From the NCBI GenBank assembly GCA_934541105.1, contig CAKTDA010000002.1, positions 310,001 through 374,000 of the forward strand: a stretch of DNA of 64,000 bases, in the 5' to 3' direction. Under the pieces are notes generated by a model. It was given only the letters and a program-made list of their open reading frames with translations, ran no database searches and was not told the DNA's origin. This DNA is from an uncultured Luteitalea sp. Lineage in GTDB: Bacteria > Acidobacteriota > Vicinamibacteria > Vicinamibacterales > Vicinamibacteraceae. Below are positions 1-7,236 of this stretch, piece after piece. Numbering within the stretch: position 1 is the first letter of the stretch; the number at the start of each line of letters is the position of its first letter. The position numbers and the translations under genes are program-made.

Positions 1-1068
1 ACTAGGCCCTCGACGTCCCTCGGCGGCGCGAGCGCCGCCCTGCTCCTGCTCGTCGCCGCCGCGGCGGTCGACACAGTTCCTCCTGCCGGATTGGCTGCCG
101 CATCGGCCGACCTCCGCGCCGAGACGCTGCGGTCGGTCGGCGCGATCCCGCCGTTCCTCGCCGGCGAGTTCGAGGACGCCTCGGGGTACGCGCTGCGTCC
201 GGACGGCAGCGCGCTCGTCTTCGACAGGCGGCGGCACCGGGTGTACGCGATCGACGCGGCCCGGACCTCCGTGAAGCCGCTCGTCGAGATCGGCTACGAG
301 ACAGGGCGCGTCCTGCGGCCGACGTCGTTCGACGTCGCACCGAGCGGAGACTTCATCGTCGGCGATGCCCCCGGGCGGCACCCGCGCATCTCGGTGTTCG
401 ACTCGGCAGGGCGCGTGCTCAACACGTTCCCGGTGCCCGCGTCTGCGGCGCCGCGCATCACGATCGACACGCTCGTGCTCGACGGCATCGCGGCGGCGCG
501 CTACACGGGTGAGACGGTGCTCGTCAGCCAGCCGGAGCGCGGCGTGCTCGTCACCGAGTACAGCGTCACCGGCGCGGTGCAGCGACAGTTCGGCGAGCTT
601 CGGCGCACGGGCCTCGAGCACGAGCCCGACGTCCACCTCGCCTACAACGCCGCGTTGCCGCTGCCGGCTCACGATGGCGGCGTCTATGTCGTGTTCCTCG
701 CCGGCCAGCCGGTATTCCGTAAGTACTCGGCAACTGGTACGCTCGAGTTCGAAAGGGCGATCCAGGGGCGTGCACTCGACCCGATCGTGCTGTCGATGCC
801 GACGCAGTGGCCGCGCCGCACCGTGGACGACACCAGCTATCCCCTCGTGCGGCCGACGATCCGCACGGCGGCAGTGGACCCGGCGGGCCGGCTGTGGATT
901 GCCACGCAGGCCGCACACGTATACGTCTACGACACGGACGGCGAGAAGATCCGCACGTTCCAGCTCGCTGGCGCCGGCATCCTCGTGCCCGCCTCGATGT
1001 GGTTCGCGCCTGACGGCCGGCTCCTCGTCACGCCCGGGCTCTTCGATTTCGCCCCGCCGTTCGGCTGA
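1..1068 (+). CDS. Beta-propeller (NHL/six-bladed type) exported protein, 5' end outside window
   Basis: The frame is open from base 1 with no ATG, GTG or TTG before a TTG at 91. The first codons encode a hydrophobic leucine/alanine run followed by a VPPAGLAAA-like stretch that looks like the end of a signal peptide. The true start therefore probably lies before the window. The rest (about 325 residues) has repeated short blocks such as ALRPDGSALVFD, DVAPSGDFIVGD, AVDPAGRLWIAT and WFAPDGRLLV, which are typical of NHL or six-bladed beta-propeller blades. No catalytic motif is visible. The next gene starts 35 bases downstream with its own -10 box, so it need not be co-transcribed. The fold is a good guess; the ligand is unknown. 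Confidence 0.6.
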   Translation, partial: TRPSTSLGGASAALLLLVAAAAVDTVPPAGLAAASADLRAETLRSVGAIPPFLAGEFEDASGYALRPDGSALVFDRRRHRVYAIDAARTSVKPLVEIGYETGRVLRPTSFDVAPSGDFIVGDAPGRHPRISVFDSAGRVLNTFPVPASAAPRITIDTLVLDGIAAARYTGETVLVSQPERGVLVTEYSVTGAVQRQFGELRRTGLEHEPDVHLAYNAALPLPAHDGGVYVVFLAGQPVFRKYSATGTLEFERAIQGRALDPIVLSMPTQWPRRTVDDTSYPLVRPTIRTAAVDPAGRLWIATQAAHVYVYDTDGEKIRTFQLAGAGILVPASMWFAPDGRLLVTPGLFDFAPPFG

Positions 1069-1091
1069 TCCCGCGGTGCCGCGGCCTCCGA

Positions 1092-1097
1092 TACCGT
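1092..1097 (+). promoter_or_regulatory. Candidate -10 box (TACCGT), leaderless
   Basis: TACCGT lies exactly six bases before the ATG at 1104, and no Shine-Dalgarno sequence precedes that ATG. The match to TATAAT is weak (TAnnnT only), but the spacing equals that seen before several other genes in the window. Confidence 0.35.
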
Positions 1098-1103
1098 GCC
1101 GAC

Positions 1104-2000
1104 ATGAGTGATGCTGTTTCGCCCTTCGAGGCGCTGGCAACGGCCGCCCGCGAGGCGACCCGCGCGGCCGCCGCCGGCGTGTTGCAGATCCGTGCCCGGG
1201 GCGCCCGACCCGCGACTGCCGCCCACCTCGCGCCCGACGTCGTGCTTGCCGCACTCCACACGCTCGAACGCGACGAAGGCCTCGTGGTCACCCGCGGTGA
1301 CACGGCGCTCGACGCGACGGTGATCGGCCGCGACGAGTCGCTCGACATCGCACTCGTGCGGGCTGAAGGGCTCGGCACGCCGCCGGCGCGCCTTGCGGCA
1401 ACCGACCCGGAACCGGCCCAGCTCGGCGTGGCCGTCTCCCGCAGCTGGAGCGGCAACATCGTGGCCAGGCTCTCGAGCGTGACGGGAACCACGTGCCCGC
1501 CGCGGCGATGGCGCGCCGAGCCCGTGCCATTCCTCGTCAGGACCGACGTCCCGCCGGGCCGCGGCATTGCCGGCGGCGTGCTCGCGGGCCCCGACGGGCT
1601 CGTCCACGCATGGCTCACCACGGCGCTCGGTCGCGGAGCCGTGCTCGGCGTGCCCGCAACGCTTGTCGCCGATCGCCTCGCGCGACTCCTCGAGCATGGC
1701 CGCATCCGGCGTGGGTACGTCGGCCTGGCGGTGCAGCCGGTGATGCTCGCTCCGGGCCAACAGCCGCACGGCCGGCAGGGCCTGCTCGTCAGCGGCATCG
1801 ACGCACTGGGCACGGGGACGGCCGCGGGGCTGTTCGTTGGCGACATCCTGCTCGAGGCGGACGGTCAGCCGCTCGCGGACCCGGGCGCGATGCAGTCGCT
1901 GCTCGTGGAGTCACGCATCGGCACGTCGCTGCGGCTGCGCGTCCTGCGCGGCGGCGACGTCACGGACGTCACGGTGACGGTTGGCGAACGCCGACAGTGA
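1104..2000 (+). CDS. HtrA/DegP-like trypsin-fold PDZ protein, catalytic serine replaced (pseudoprotease)
   Basis: The 298-residue protein aligns by motif with S1C (HtrA/Deg) proteases followed by one PDZ domain (about residues 190-295). The catalytic histidine (His52, in VVLAALHTL) and aspartate (Asp81, in ESLDIALV) are in place. The nucleophile position, normally the serine of a GNSGG-type motif, reads GIAGG with Ala156 (codon 1569-1571, gcc). The protein should therefore be proteolytically dead but could still bind C-termini through its PDZ domain. No clear signal peptide is seen, unlike periplasmic DegP. It is followed 52 bases later by a LuxR-type regulator whose receiver is also degenerate. 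A role as a scaffold or sensor is inference. Confidence 0.75.
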   Translation: MSDAVSPFEALATAAREATRAAAAGVLQIRARGARPATAAHLAPDVVLAALHTLERDEGLVVTRGDTALDATVIGRDESLDIALVRAEGLGTPPARLAATDPEPAQLGVAVSRSWSGNIVARLSSVTGTTCPPRRWRAEPVPFLVRTDVPPGRGIAGGVLAGPDGLVHAWLTTALGRGAVLGVPATLVADRLARLLEHGRIRRGYVGLAVQPVMLAPGQQPHGRQGLLVSGIDALGTGTAAGLFVGDILLEADGQPLADPGAMQSLLVESRIGTSLRLRVLRGGDVTDVTVTVGERRQ

Positions 2001-2013
2001 GGGAAGCGGAGCG

Positions 2014-2036
2014 GGGCGCGCTCGGCGAGCGCGCCC
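2014..2036 (+). repeat. Perfect 10-bp inverted repeat between the HtrA-like and LuxR genes
   Basis: GGGCGCGCTC (2014-2023) and GAGCGCGCCC (2027-2036) are exact reverse complements separated by GGC. The element starts 14 bases after the upstream stop codon and ends 4 bases before the TATACT box at 2041. It could terminate the upstream transcript (no T tract follows), act as an operator over the -35 region of the LuxR gene, or be a REP-like element. Confidence 0.6.
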
Positions 2037-2040
2037 TACC

Positions 2041-2046
2041 TATACT
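2041..2046 (+). promoter_or_regulatory. -10 box TATACT, leaderless start of the LuxR-type gene
   Basis: TATACT is followed by exactly six bases and then the ATG at 2053. Transcription would start at or next to the ATG. The same TATACT-N6-ATG arrangement precedes typA at 5325. Confidence 0.6.
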
Positions 2047-2052
2047 TGTGCG

Positions 2053-2661
2053 ATGGAGATCCTGCTGATCGCTCCATCGGCGCGCCGGCGCGACGTGTTG
2101 CGCGAGCGATTGCTCGGCGCGGGGCTCGTGCCCGTGGCCGAGGCCGCGGTGCCGAGCGATGCCGAGGACACAGGGGCCACGGTCGGCCTTGCCGATGCAG
2201 TGCCCGAGGGCGACGGCTGGATGCGCGCGCTGCTGCCGCTGCAGGGCCTCGCCGTCGTCGGGGCGGCGCCTGCGGCCGCCGAGCGGCTGCGTGCACTCGC
2301 ATTTGCCGGATGGGCGGCCCTGCCCATCGACGTGTCGCCGACGCAGCTTCGGCAGGCACTCGAGATGATCGATGCCGGGTTTGCCGTGGCGCCGTCGGAC
2401 TGGCTGCGTGGCCCCGTGCCCGCGCCGCCGCCGCGCATCGATGTGGACGACGACATCCAGGATGCGGCGCTCACCCATCGCGAACAGGACGTGCTCGACC
2501 TGCTGGCCGAGGGCCTGTCGAACCGGCGGATTGCCGACAGGCTGGGCATCAGCGCCCACACGGTGAAGTTCCACGTCGCGTCGATCTACGACAAGCTCGA
2601 CGCCCGCACGCGCACCCAGGCCGTGCGCCACGCACTCGATCGCGGAATCCTGAACCTCTGA
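2053..2661 (+). CDS. LuxR/NarL-family transcriptional regulator with degenerate receiver
   Basis: The protein has 202 residues. The C-terminal 65 residues form a clear LuxR/GerE helix-turn-helix (LTHREQDVLDLLAEGLSNRR, then IADRLGISAHTVKFHV). The N-terminal ~120 residues have the length and alternating hydrophobic pattern of a CheY-like receiver. They lack a convincing acidic pocket and phospho-acceptor Asp, and where KP is usual near the end the sequence reads LPIDVS. It is probably not controlled by canonical phosphorylation. The start is ATG 2053, chosen because MEILLIAP begins the first strand and a TATACT box sits six bases upstream. The upstream neighbour is a dead HtrA-like protein. The gene converges on the next minus-strand gene with 12 bases between them. 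Confidence 0.75.
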   Translation: MEILLIAPSARRRDVLRERLLGAGLVPVAEAAVPSDAEDTGATVGLADAVPEGDGWMRALLPLQGLAVVGAAPAAAERLRALAFAGWAALPIDVSPTQLRQALEMIDAGFAVAPSDWLRGPVPAPPPRIDVDDDIQDAALTHREQDVLDLLAEGLSNRRIADRLGISAHTVKFHVASIYDKLDARTRTQAVRHALDRGILNL

Positions 2662-2673
2662 GGAGCCGACGGC

Positions 2674-3447
2674 CTACACCTTGCCCTGCAGGCGGGCCGC
2701 CAGCAGGTCGCGGTACGTCTGGCACTCCTCGTCGAACCAGACGGTGGTGAACTGCGCCGCCATCGCCTCGATCTCGTCGGGCGTGTAGGGCGGACCGCCG
2801 ACCATCTCGACGAGCGCCTGCTTGTGGGCGGCAAACGCGCGCGGCGGCTTGGAGGCGAGCTCCCTGGCAATCGTCAGCGCGCGATGACGGATGTTGCCGA
2901 CCGGCACCAGTTCCTCGATGATGCCGTGGGTTTCCGCGTCGTGGGCGCGCCACGCATGGCCTTCGAGGAACATCTGGCGGGCCGTCGGTCCCGGCACCAC
3001 CGCCGCGAGCGTCTGCACCATGCGGGCCGGCAGCACCACGCCGAGCTCCACTTCGTTGAGCGCGAACTTGAAGTCGCCCTCCGCCATGATCCGCTGGTCG
3101 CAGGCGAGCGCGAAAGCGGCGCCGCCCCCGAAGCAGTGGCCGGAGATGCCGGCGACCGTCGGCTTGGGCAGCGTGCGCAGCGAGTCGAACATCCGGATGA
3201 ACCGCCCCATGTAGGGCGTCATCTGGGCGGGCGTGTACTGGAAGACCTCCTGCACGTCGAAGCCGCCGCAGAACATCTTCGGCGTGCTGCTCGTCAGCAC
3301 GACGCCGTGGGTCCGCGCGTCGGCGCGCGCGTGGTTGAGCGCCGATTGCAGCTCGTCCACCATCTCGGCGTTCAGGGCATTGCCCCGGCCGCGAGCCAGC
3401 GTGATGACGAGGATGCCCTCTTCCCGATCCAGCGTGATGTGCTGCAC
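2674..3447 (-). CDS. Enoyl-CoA hydratase/isomerase family protein, probably delta3,delta2-enoyl-CoA isomerase type
   Basis: The 257-residue crotonase-fold enzyme has the oxyanion-hole region (SSTPKMFCGGFDV, then GHCFGGGAAFALACD) and the first catalytic glutamate in the segment FALNEVELGVV. The second catalytic glutamate of hydratases is replaced: the aligned segment reads ARQMFLEG. One-glutamate crotonases with an LNE-x-x-LG segment include the mitochondrial enoyl-CoA isomerases, so isomerisation of 3-enoyl-CoA to 2-enoyl-CoA in unsaturated fatty-acid oxidation is more likely than hydration. The start is GTG 3447, preceded by AGGAGT at a good distance. The beta-oxidation operon lies far away at 40030. 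Confidence 0.75.
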   Translation of the reverse strand: MQHITLDREEGILVITLARGRGNALNAEMVDELQSALNHARADARTHGVVLTSSTPKMFCGGFDVQEVFQYTPAQMTPYMGRFIRMFDSLRTLPKPTVAGISGHCFGGGAAFALACDQRIMAEGDFKFALNEVELGVVLPARMVQTLAAVVPGPTARQMFLEGHAWRAHDAETHGIIEELVPVGNIRHRALTIARELASKPPRAFAAHKQALVEMVGGPPYTPDEIEAMAAQFTTVWFDEECQTYRDLLAARLQGKV

Positions 3448-3533
3448 GAATCGACTCCTGTCGGCCCGGGCAACACGCCCGACCGCGCCTCGCCTGTCGG
3501 CCCCGGCAGTCTATCGTGCCGCCGACGACGCGG

Positions 3534-4097
3534 CTACTCGTCGAGCTGCGCGTGCAGCGTCCGCCACGCATCGTGGGTGACGACGCCGACGTCGCCCTCG
3601 AACTGATCGGTTTCGTAGTCCACGCTGCCGACGATCCGGCCGGCGGCGTCGCGGCCGACGTGAACCGAACATGCGACAAAGGCCGGTGTGAGGACGCCAC
3701 GCGCACGCAGGGCCTCGGCCACCGCCTCGCGCGCCCGAGGCTCCACGTCGTCGCGCGTGAAGGCCCCGCGACCGACCGCGGCCTGCTCCGGCCCGGGCCC
3801 CTCGGCGCCAGCCGTGAACGAGGCCTGCACGGCATCGGTCCCGAACGTGAGCTCGCCCTGCCCGCTCCACAGCGAGCCCCCGTCGAACGTGAACGTCCCG
3901 AGCACGGGGTCGTGCCAGGTGCCCGGGCTGCTGCCGCCCTCCGGACGCGGCGGCGTCACGGGTTCCGCACGCGGTGAAGGCATGGGCGAGGGCTGCAACG
4001 CCGGCGACCGGACCGCGCTGCGCCGCTGGGCAAGCGACAGGCCGCCCACGAGCGCGAGAAGCACGATCCCCACGACGAGCAGGACGGTCATGTCCAT
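3534..4097 (-). CDS. Membrane-anchored protein of unknown function, paralogous to the next gene upstream
   Basis: The 187-residue protein has one N-terminal transmembrane helix (about residues 3-23), a Pro/Ser-rich linker, then a soluble domain beginning at DPVLGTFTF. The upstream gene (4130-5236) ends in a domain with the same layout: DPVLG, a Trp-containing hairpin, an EGP turn, an Arg-rich helix ending ALxARGVxxPxF, and VxVGxDAxG. The two are therefore tandem paralogues, probably co-transcribed (32-base gap). The domain resembles DUF2262-type sequences, but I cannot confirm this. Function unknown. Confidence 0.6.
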   Translation of the reverse strand: MDMTVLLVVGIVLLALVGGLSLAQRRSAVRSPALQPSPMPSPRAEPVTPPRPEGGSSPGTWHDPVLGTFTFDGGSLWSGQGELTFGTDAVQASFTAGAEGPGPEQAAVGRGAFTRDDVEPRAREAVAEALRARGVLTPAFVACSVHVGRDAAGRIVGSVDYETDQFEGDVGVVTHDAWRTLHAQLDE

Positions 4098-4129
4098 GCG
4101 GCCTCTCCTCGGGTCCCTTGCGCGACCCG

Positions 4130-5236
4130 CTACACCTTCGCGAACGTCAGGAGCCCGTCGGTCGATCGCACGACGTAGTCGGTGCTCGTGTCGCCCTCGC
4201 AGCGCAGGTGCAGCGTGAGCGGCGTGGCGGCACCGGCATCGGGACCGACGACGGCAGCCGCGATGAGGAAGCGTGGCAGGCCCACGCCCCGAGCGAGTGC
4301 CGCGGCGCGCGCCGCGTCCGACCCACGCAACAACACCTCGAAGGTTCGCTGCACGACAGAGCGCGCAATCTCGATCTGGCGACCCGAGGGTCCCTCCGCG
4401 GACCCGTCGATGCGCAAGGGGAACCGATCGTCCCGGCGTGCCCACCAGGCGCCATCGGCGGCCGACCAGGTGAGCACGCCGAGCACGGGGTCCTCCGGCG
4501 CCCCGGGGGCAGGCCGCGGCGCCGGACGCTGGAACCTGTCGTCGAGTCGATGGGCGCCCGCGTGGGCGGTGTTCACCGCGTCGGCGCTTGCCGCACCCGC
4601 GGCAACCCGTTCGGGCCCCACGCCCGGCCCGCCGGACTGGCGTGCCCGTGATCGGCCGCGACCGGCGGCACGCGCGCGTTCGCGCGCCGATCCTGCGTCC
4701 TTTCGGCCACCGGAAGCCGAGGCGAGGGCGATGCCGGCAAGCGCATTGGCCACGCCCAGCACGACGAGCGTGCCGACGATGTAGGGCATGGAGGTTTCGG
4801 GACGCTCGACGGCCTGCGACCCGAGGGCAAGCGCGCCATCGAGCACGCGGCGGGCCGGGTGCGCGGGATCGGTGCCCGAGAAGCCTGCCCACGCCCAGTC
4901 GGCAATCCGCCCCACGTACACGTAGGTGGCCGCAACCGGGACGAGCCACGCCAGGCAGCCGAGGGCACTCCGGGCGGCTTCCGCACCCGTGGGCTTGCCT
5001 TTCGAGGGGACGGGGGCGGGCCGGGCAAGGACGCCGCGGACGACGAAGTGCCAGACGGCGATGAACAGCCAGAACGCGGCCGGAATGCGGAAGAAGTAGA
5101 GCCCGTTGCGCTGTTCCTGGTCGGGCGACGCGCCGAACGCGGCCGAGACGAGGAAGAGCCCTGCTGCAATCGCGACGTGAAGCAGCAGCCAGAACGTCGC
5201 GCGATAGAGGCGGGCGATCCACCGGACGATGGGCAT
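4130..5236 (-). CDS. Multi-pass membrane protein with C-terminal domain shared with the downstream gene
   Basis: This 368-residue protein has about four hydrophobic segments (residues ~10-35, ~48-70, ~93-115 and ~148-170), an Arg/Ala-rich linker, and a C-terminal domain (about 255-368) beginning EDPVLGVLTW that is homologous to the domain of the downstream protein. ATG 5236 is preceded by a TAAGGT box ten bases upstream (5252-5247, minus). No family was recognised with confidence; a cytosolic or periplasmic binding domain on a membrane anchor is all that can be said. Confidence 0.6.
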   Translation of the reverse strand: MPIVRWIARLYRATFWLLLHVAIAAGLFLVSAAFGASPDQEQRNGLYFFRIPAAFWLFIAVWHFVVRGVLARPAPVPSKGKPTGAEAARSALGCLAWLVPVAATYVYVGRIADWAWAGFSGTDPAHPARRVLDGALALGSQAVERPETSMPYIVGTLVVLGVANALAGIALASASGGRKDAGSARERARAAGRGRSRARQSGGPGVGPERVAAGAASADAVNTAHAGAHRLDDRFQRPAPRPAPGAPEDPVLGVLTWSAADGAWWARRDDRFPLRIDGSAEGPSGRQIEIARSVVQRTFEVLLRGSDAARAAALARGVGLPRFLIAAAVVGPDAGAATPLTLHLRCEGDTSTDYVVRSTDGLLTFAKV

Positions 5237-5324
5237 GGGTTCACAGACCTTAACGCCTCAGCTGACTGGCGTCGAACGGCCGCGGTGCCGTCGTTTTCCG
5301 CGCGACGGGCCGGGGGTCGCAATT

Positions 5325-5330
5325 TATACT
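5325..5330 (+). promoter_or_regulatory. -10 box TATACT, leaderless start of typA
   Basis: TATACT is followed by GAAGGG (six bases) and then ATG at 5337. The spacing is identical to that at 2041. The GAAGGG could act as a weak Shine-Dalgarno only if transcription began further upstream. No good -35 is visible 16-18 bases upstream. Confidence 0.6.
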
Positions 5331-5336
5331 GAAGGG

Positions 5337-7169
5337 ATGTCCGCTGCCGAACACGCCCGACAGATCGCCAATCCTCATCGCCGCAACGTCGCGATCGTCG
5401 CGCACGTGGACCACGGAAAGACCACGCTCGTGGACGCGATGTTCCATCAGGCGGGCACGTTCCGCTCCAACGAGCGCGTCGCCGAACGGGCCATGGACTC
5501 GATGGACCTCGAGCGCGAGCGGGGGATCACGATCCTCGCCAAGAACACCGCGGTCCGGTACCTCGACCAGGTCATCAACATCTGCGACACGCCCGGCCAC
5601 GCGGACTTCGGCGGCGAGGTCGAACGGACGCTCTCGATGGTGGACGGCGTGGTGCTCCTCGTGGACGCCTCCGAGGGCCCGCTGCCCCAGACCCGCTTCG
5701 TGTTGCGCAAGGCCCTCGAGCGCCGCCTCGAGCCAATCGTCGTCATCAACAAGATCGACAGGCCCGATGCCCGCGTGCAGGAAGTGCTCAACGAGGTCTA
5801 CGACCTGTTCATCGACCTCGACGCCGACGAGGAACAGCTCGAGTTCCCGGTGGTCTATGCCGTCGCCCGCGACGGACAGGCGAGCACCGACCCGAACGTC
5901 CGCGGCACCGACCTGCGCCCGCTGTTTGACGCGATCATCGAGCACACGCCGCCGCCGAAGGGCGATCCGGAGGGCGTCCTCCAGATCCTCATCGCCAACC
6001 TCGACGCCAGCGAGTACATCGGGCGCATCGCGATCGGCCGCATCTTCAACGGCCGCGTGAAGGTCGGCGACGTCGTCGCCGTCGCGAAGCTCGATGGCTC
6101 GATCCAGCAGACGCGCATCACGAAGCTCTTCGCGTTCGAGGGCCTCAAGCGCGTGGACATCGAGCAGGCGGCCGCGGGCGACATCGTCTGCATTGCCGGG
6201 ATCGAGGACATCACCATCGGCGAGACGGTGACGAGCGCCGAGACGCCGAAGCCCATCCCGCCGATTGCCGTGGACGAGCCGACCGTGTCGATGGTGTTCG
6301 GCGTCAACACGTCGCCGATGGCCGGCCGCGACGGCACCTTCGTGACGTCGCGCCAGCTGAAGGAGCGCCTCGACCGGGAGCTGCTCGGCAACGTGTCGCT
6401 GCGCGTCGAGCCGACCGACACGCCTGAACAGATGCGCGTGATCGGGCGCGGCGAACTGCAGCTGTCGATCCTGATCGAGATGATGCGGCGCGAGGGCTAC
6501 GAGCTGCAGGTCTCGCGCCCCGAGATCGTCACGCGCGAGACGCCCGAAGGCCGCCTCGAACCCGTCGAGGACGTCGTGATCGACGTCCCCGAGGAGTTCC
6601 AGGGCGTGATCATCGCCGCGCTCGGTACCCGCAAGGGCACCATGACGAAGATGGTGAACAACGGCAGCGGGCGCGTGCGCCTCGAGTTCCGCGTGCCGGC
6701 GCGCGGCCTCATCGGATTGCGTTCGCAGTTCCTCACCGATACCCGCGGCACCGGCATCATGAACCACATCTTCGCCGGCTGGGAGCCCTGGGCCGGCCCG
6801 ATTCCGGCACGTCCGACTGGCGCGCTCGTGGCCGACCGCGGCGGGGTCGCCACGGCCTTTGCCATCTCCAACCTCCAGGATCGCGGCGAGATCTTCATCG
6901 ACCCCGCCACCGAGGTCTACGAAGGCATGCTGATCGGCGAGAACTCGCGCAACAACGACCTCGACGTCAACGTGACGAAGGAGAAGAAGCAGACCAACAT
7001 GCGCGCGTCCACGGCCGACGAGGCCATCCGCATCATCCCGCCGCGCAAGCTCGGTCTCGAGGTCGCCATCGAGTTCATCAACGACGACGAGCTCGTGGAG
7101 ATCACGCCGAAGGCGATCCGCGTCCGCAAGAAGATCCTCGCCGCCAACCAGCGCCCGCGCCGCGACTGA
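5337..7169 (+). CDS. typA: Translational GTPase TypA/BipA
   Basis: The 610-residue protein has the normal length for TypA/BipA, a ribosome-associated GTPase of the EF-G/LepA family involved in ribosome assembly and stress growth. All G motifs are present: AHVDHGKTT (G1), RGITI (G2), DTPGHADFGGE (G3) and NKID (G4). These are followed by domain II, the EF-G III/V-like domains and the BipA-specific C-terminal region (ARGLIGLRSQFLTDTRG, then the Lys-rich KEKKQTNMRAS segment). ATG 5337 was chosen over the longer frame from 5229 because the family begins here and a TATACT box sits six bases upstream. It appears monocistronic, with a hairpin just after it. Confidence 0.95.
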   Translation: MSAAEHARQIANPHRRNVAIVAHVDHGKTTLVDAMFHQAGTFRSNERVAERAMDSMDLERERGITILAKNTAVRYLDQVINICDTPGHADFGGEVERTLSMVDGVVLLVDASEGPLPQTRFVLRKALERRLEPIVVINKIDRPDARVQEVLNEVYDLFIDLDADEEQLEFPVVYAVARDGQASTDPNVRGTDLRPLFDAIIEHTPPPKGDPEGVLQILIANLDASEYIGRIAIGRIFNGRVKVGDVVAVAKLDGSIQQTRITKLFAFEGLKRVDIEQAAAGDIVCIAGIEDITIGETVTSAETPKPIPPIAVDEPTVSMVFGVNTSPMAGRDGTFVTSRQLKERLDRELLGNVSLRVEPTDTPEQMRVIGRGELQLSILIEMMRREGYELQVSRPEIVTRETPEGRLEPVEDVVIDVPEEFQGVIIAALGTRKGTMTKMVNNGSGRVRLEFRVPARGLIGLRSQFLTDTRGTGIMNHIFAGWEPWAGPIPARPTGALVADRGGVATAFAISNLQDRGEIFIDPATEVYEGMLIGENSRNNDLDVNVTKEKKQTNMRASTADEAIRIIPPRKLGLEVAIEFINDDELVEITPKAIRVRKKILAANQRPRRD

Positions 7170-7196
7170 CCCTGCGCGCGCCGTCGCAATCCGCAG

Positions 7197-7218
7197 GCGT
7201 CGATCGTCAGATCGACGC
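7197..7218 (+). terminator. Hairpin between convergent typA and histidine kinase genes
   Basis: GCGTCGATC (7197-7205), loop GTCA, GATCGACGC (7210-7218): a perfect 9-bp stem, 28 bases after the typA stop and 19 bases past the kinase stop. There is no T tract on either strand. Its position between converging genes suggests a shared bidirectional transcription end. Confidence 0.5.
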
Positions 7219-7236
7219 GCACCACGAATCGTCCCG

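Noticed and set aside
5229..5336. Longer typA start adding 36 residues
   Set aside because: The extension is not typical of the family, and a TATACT box lies inside it six bases before ATG 5337.
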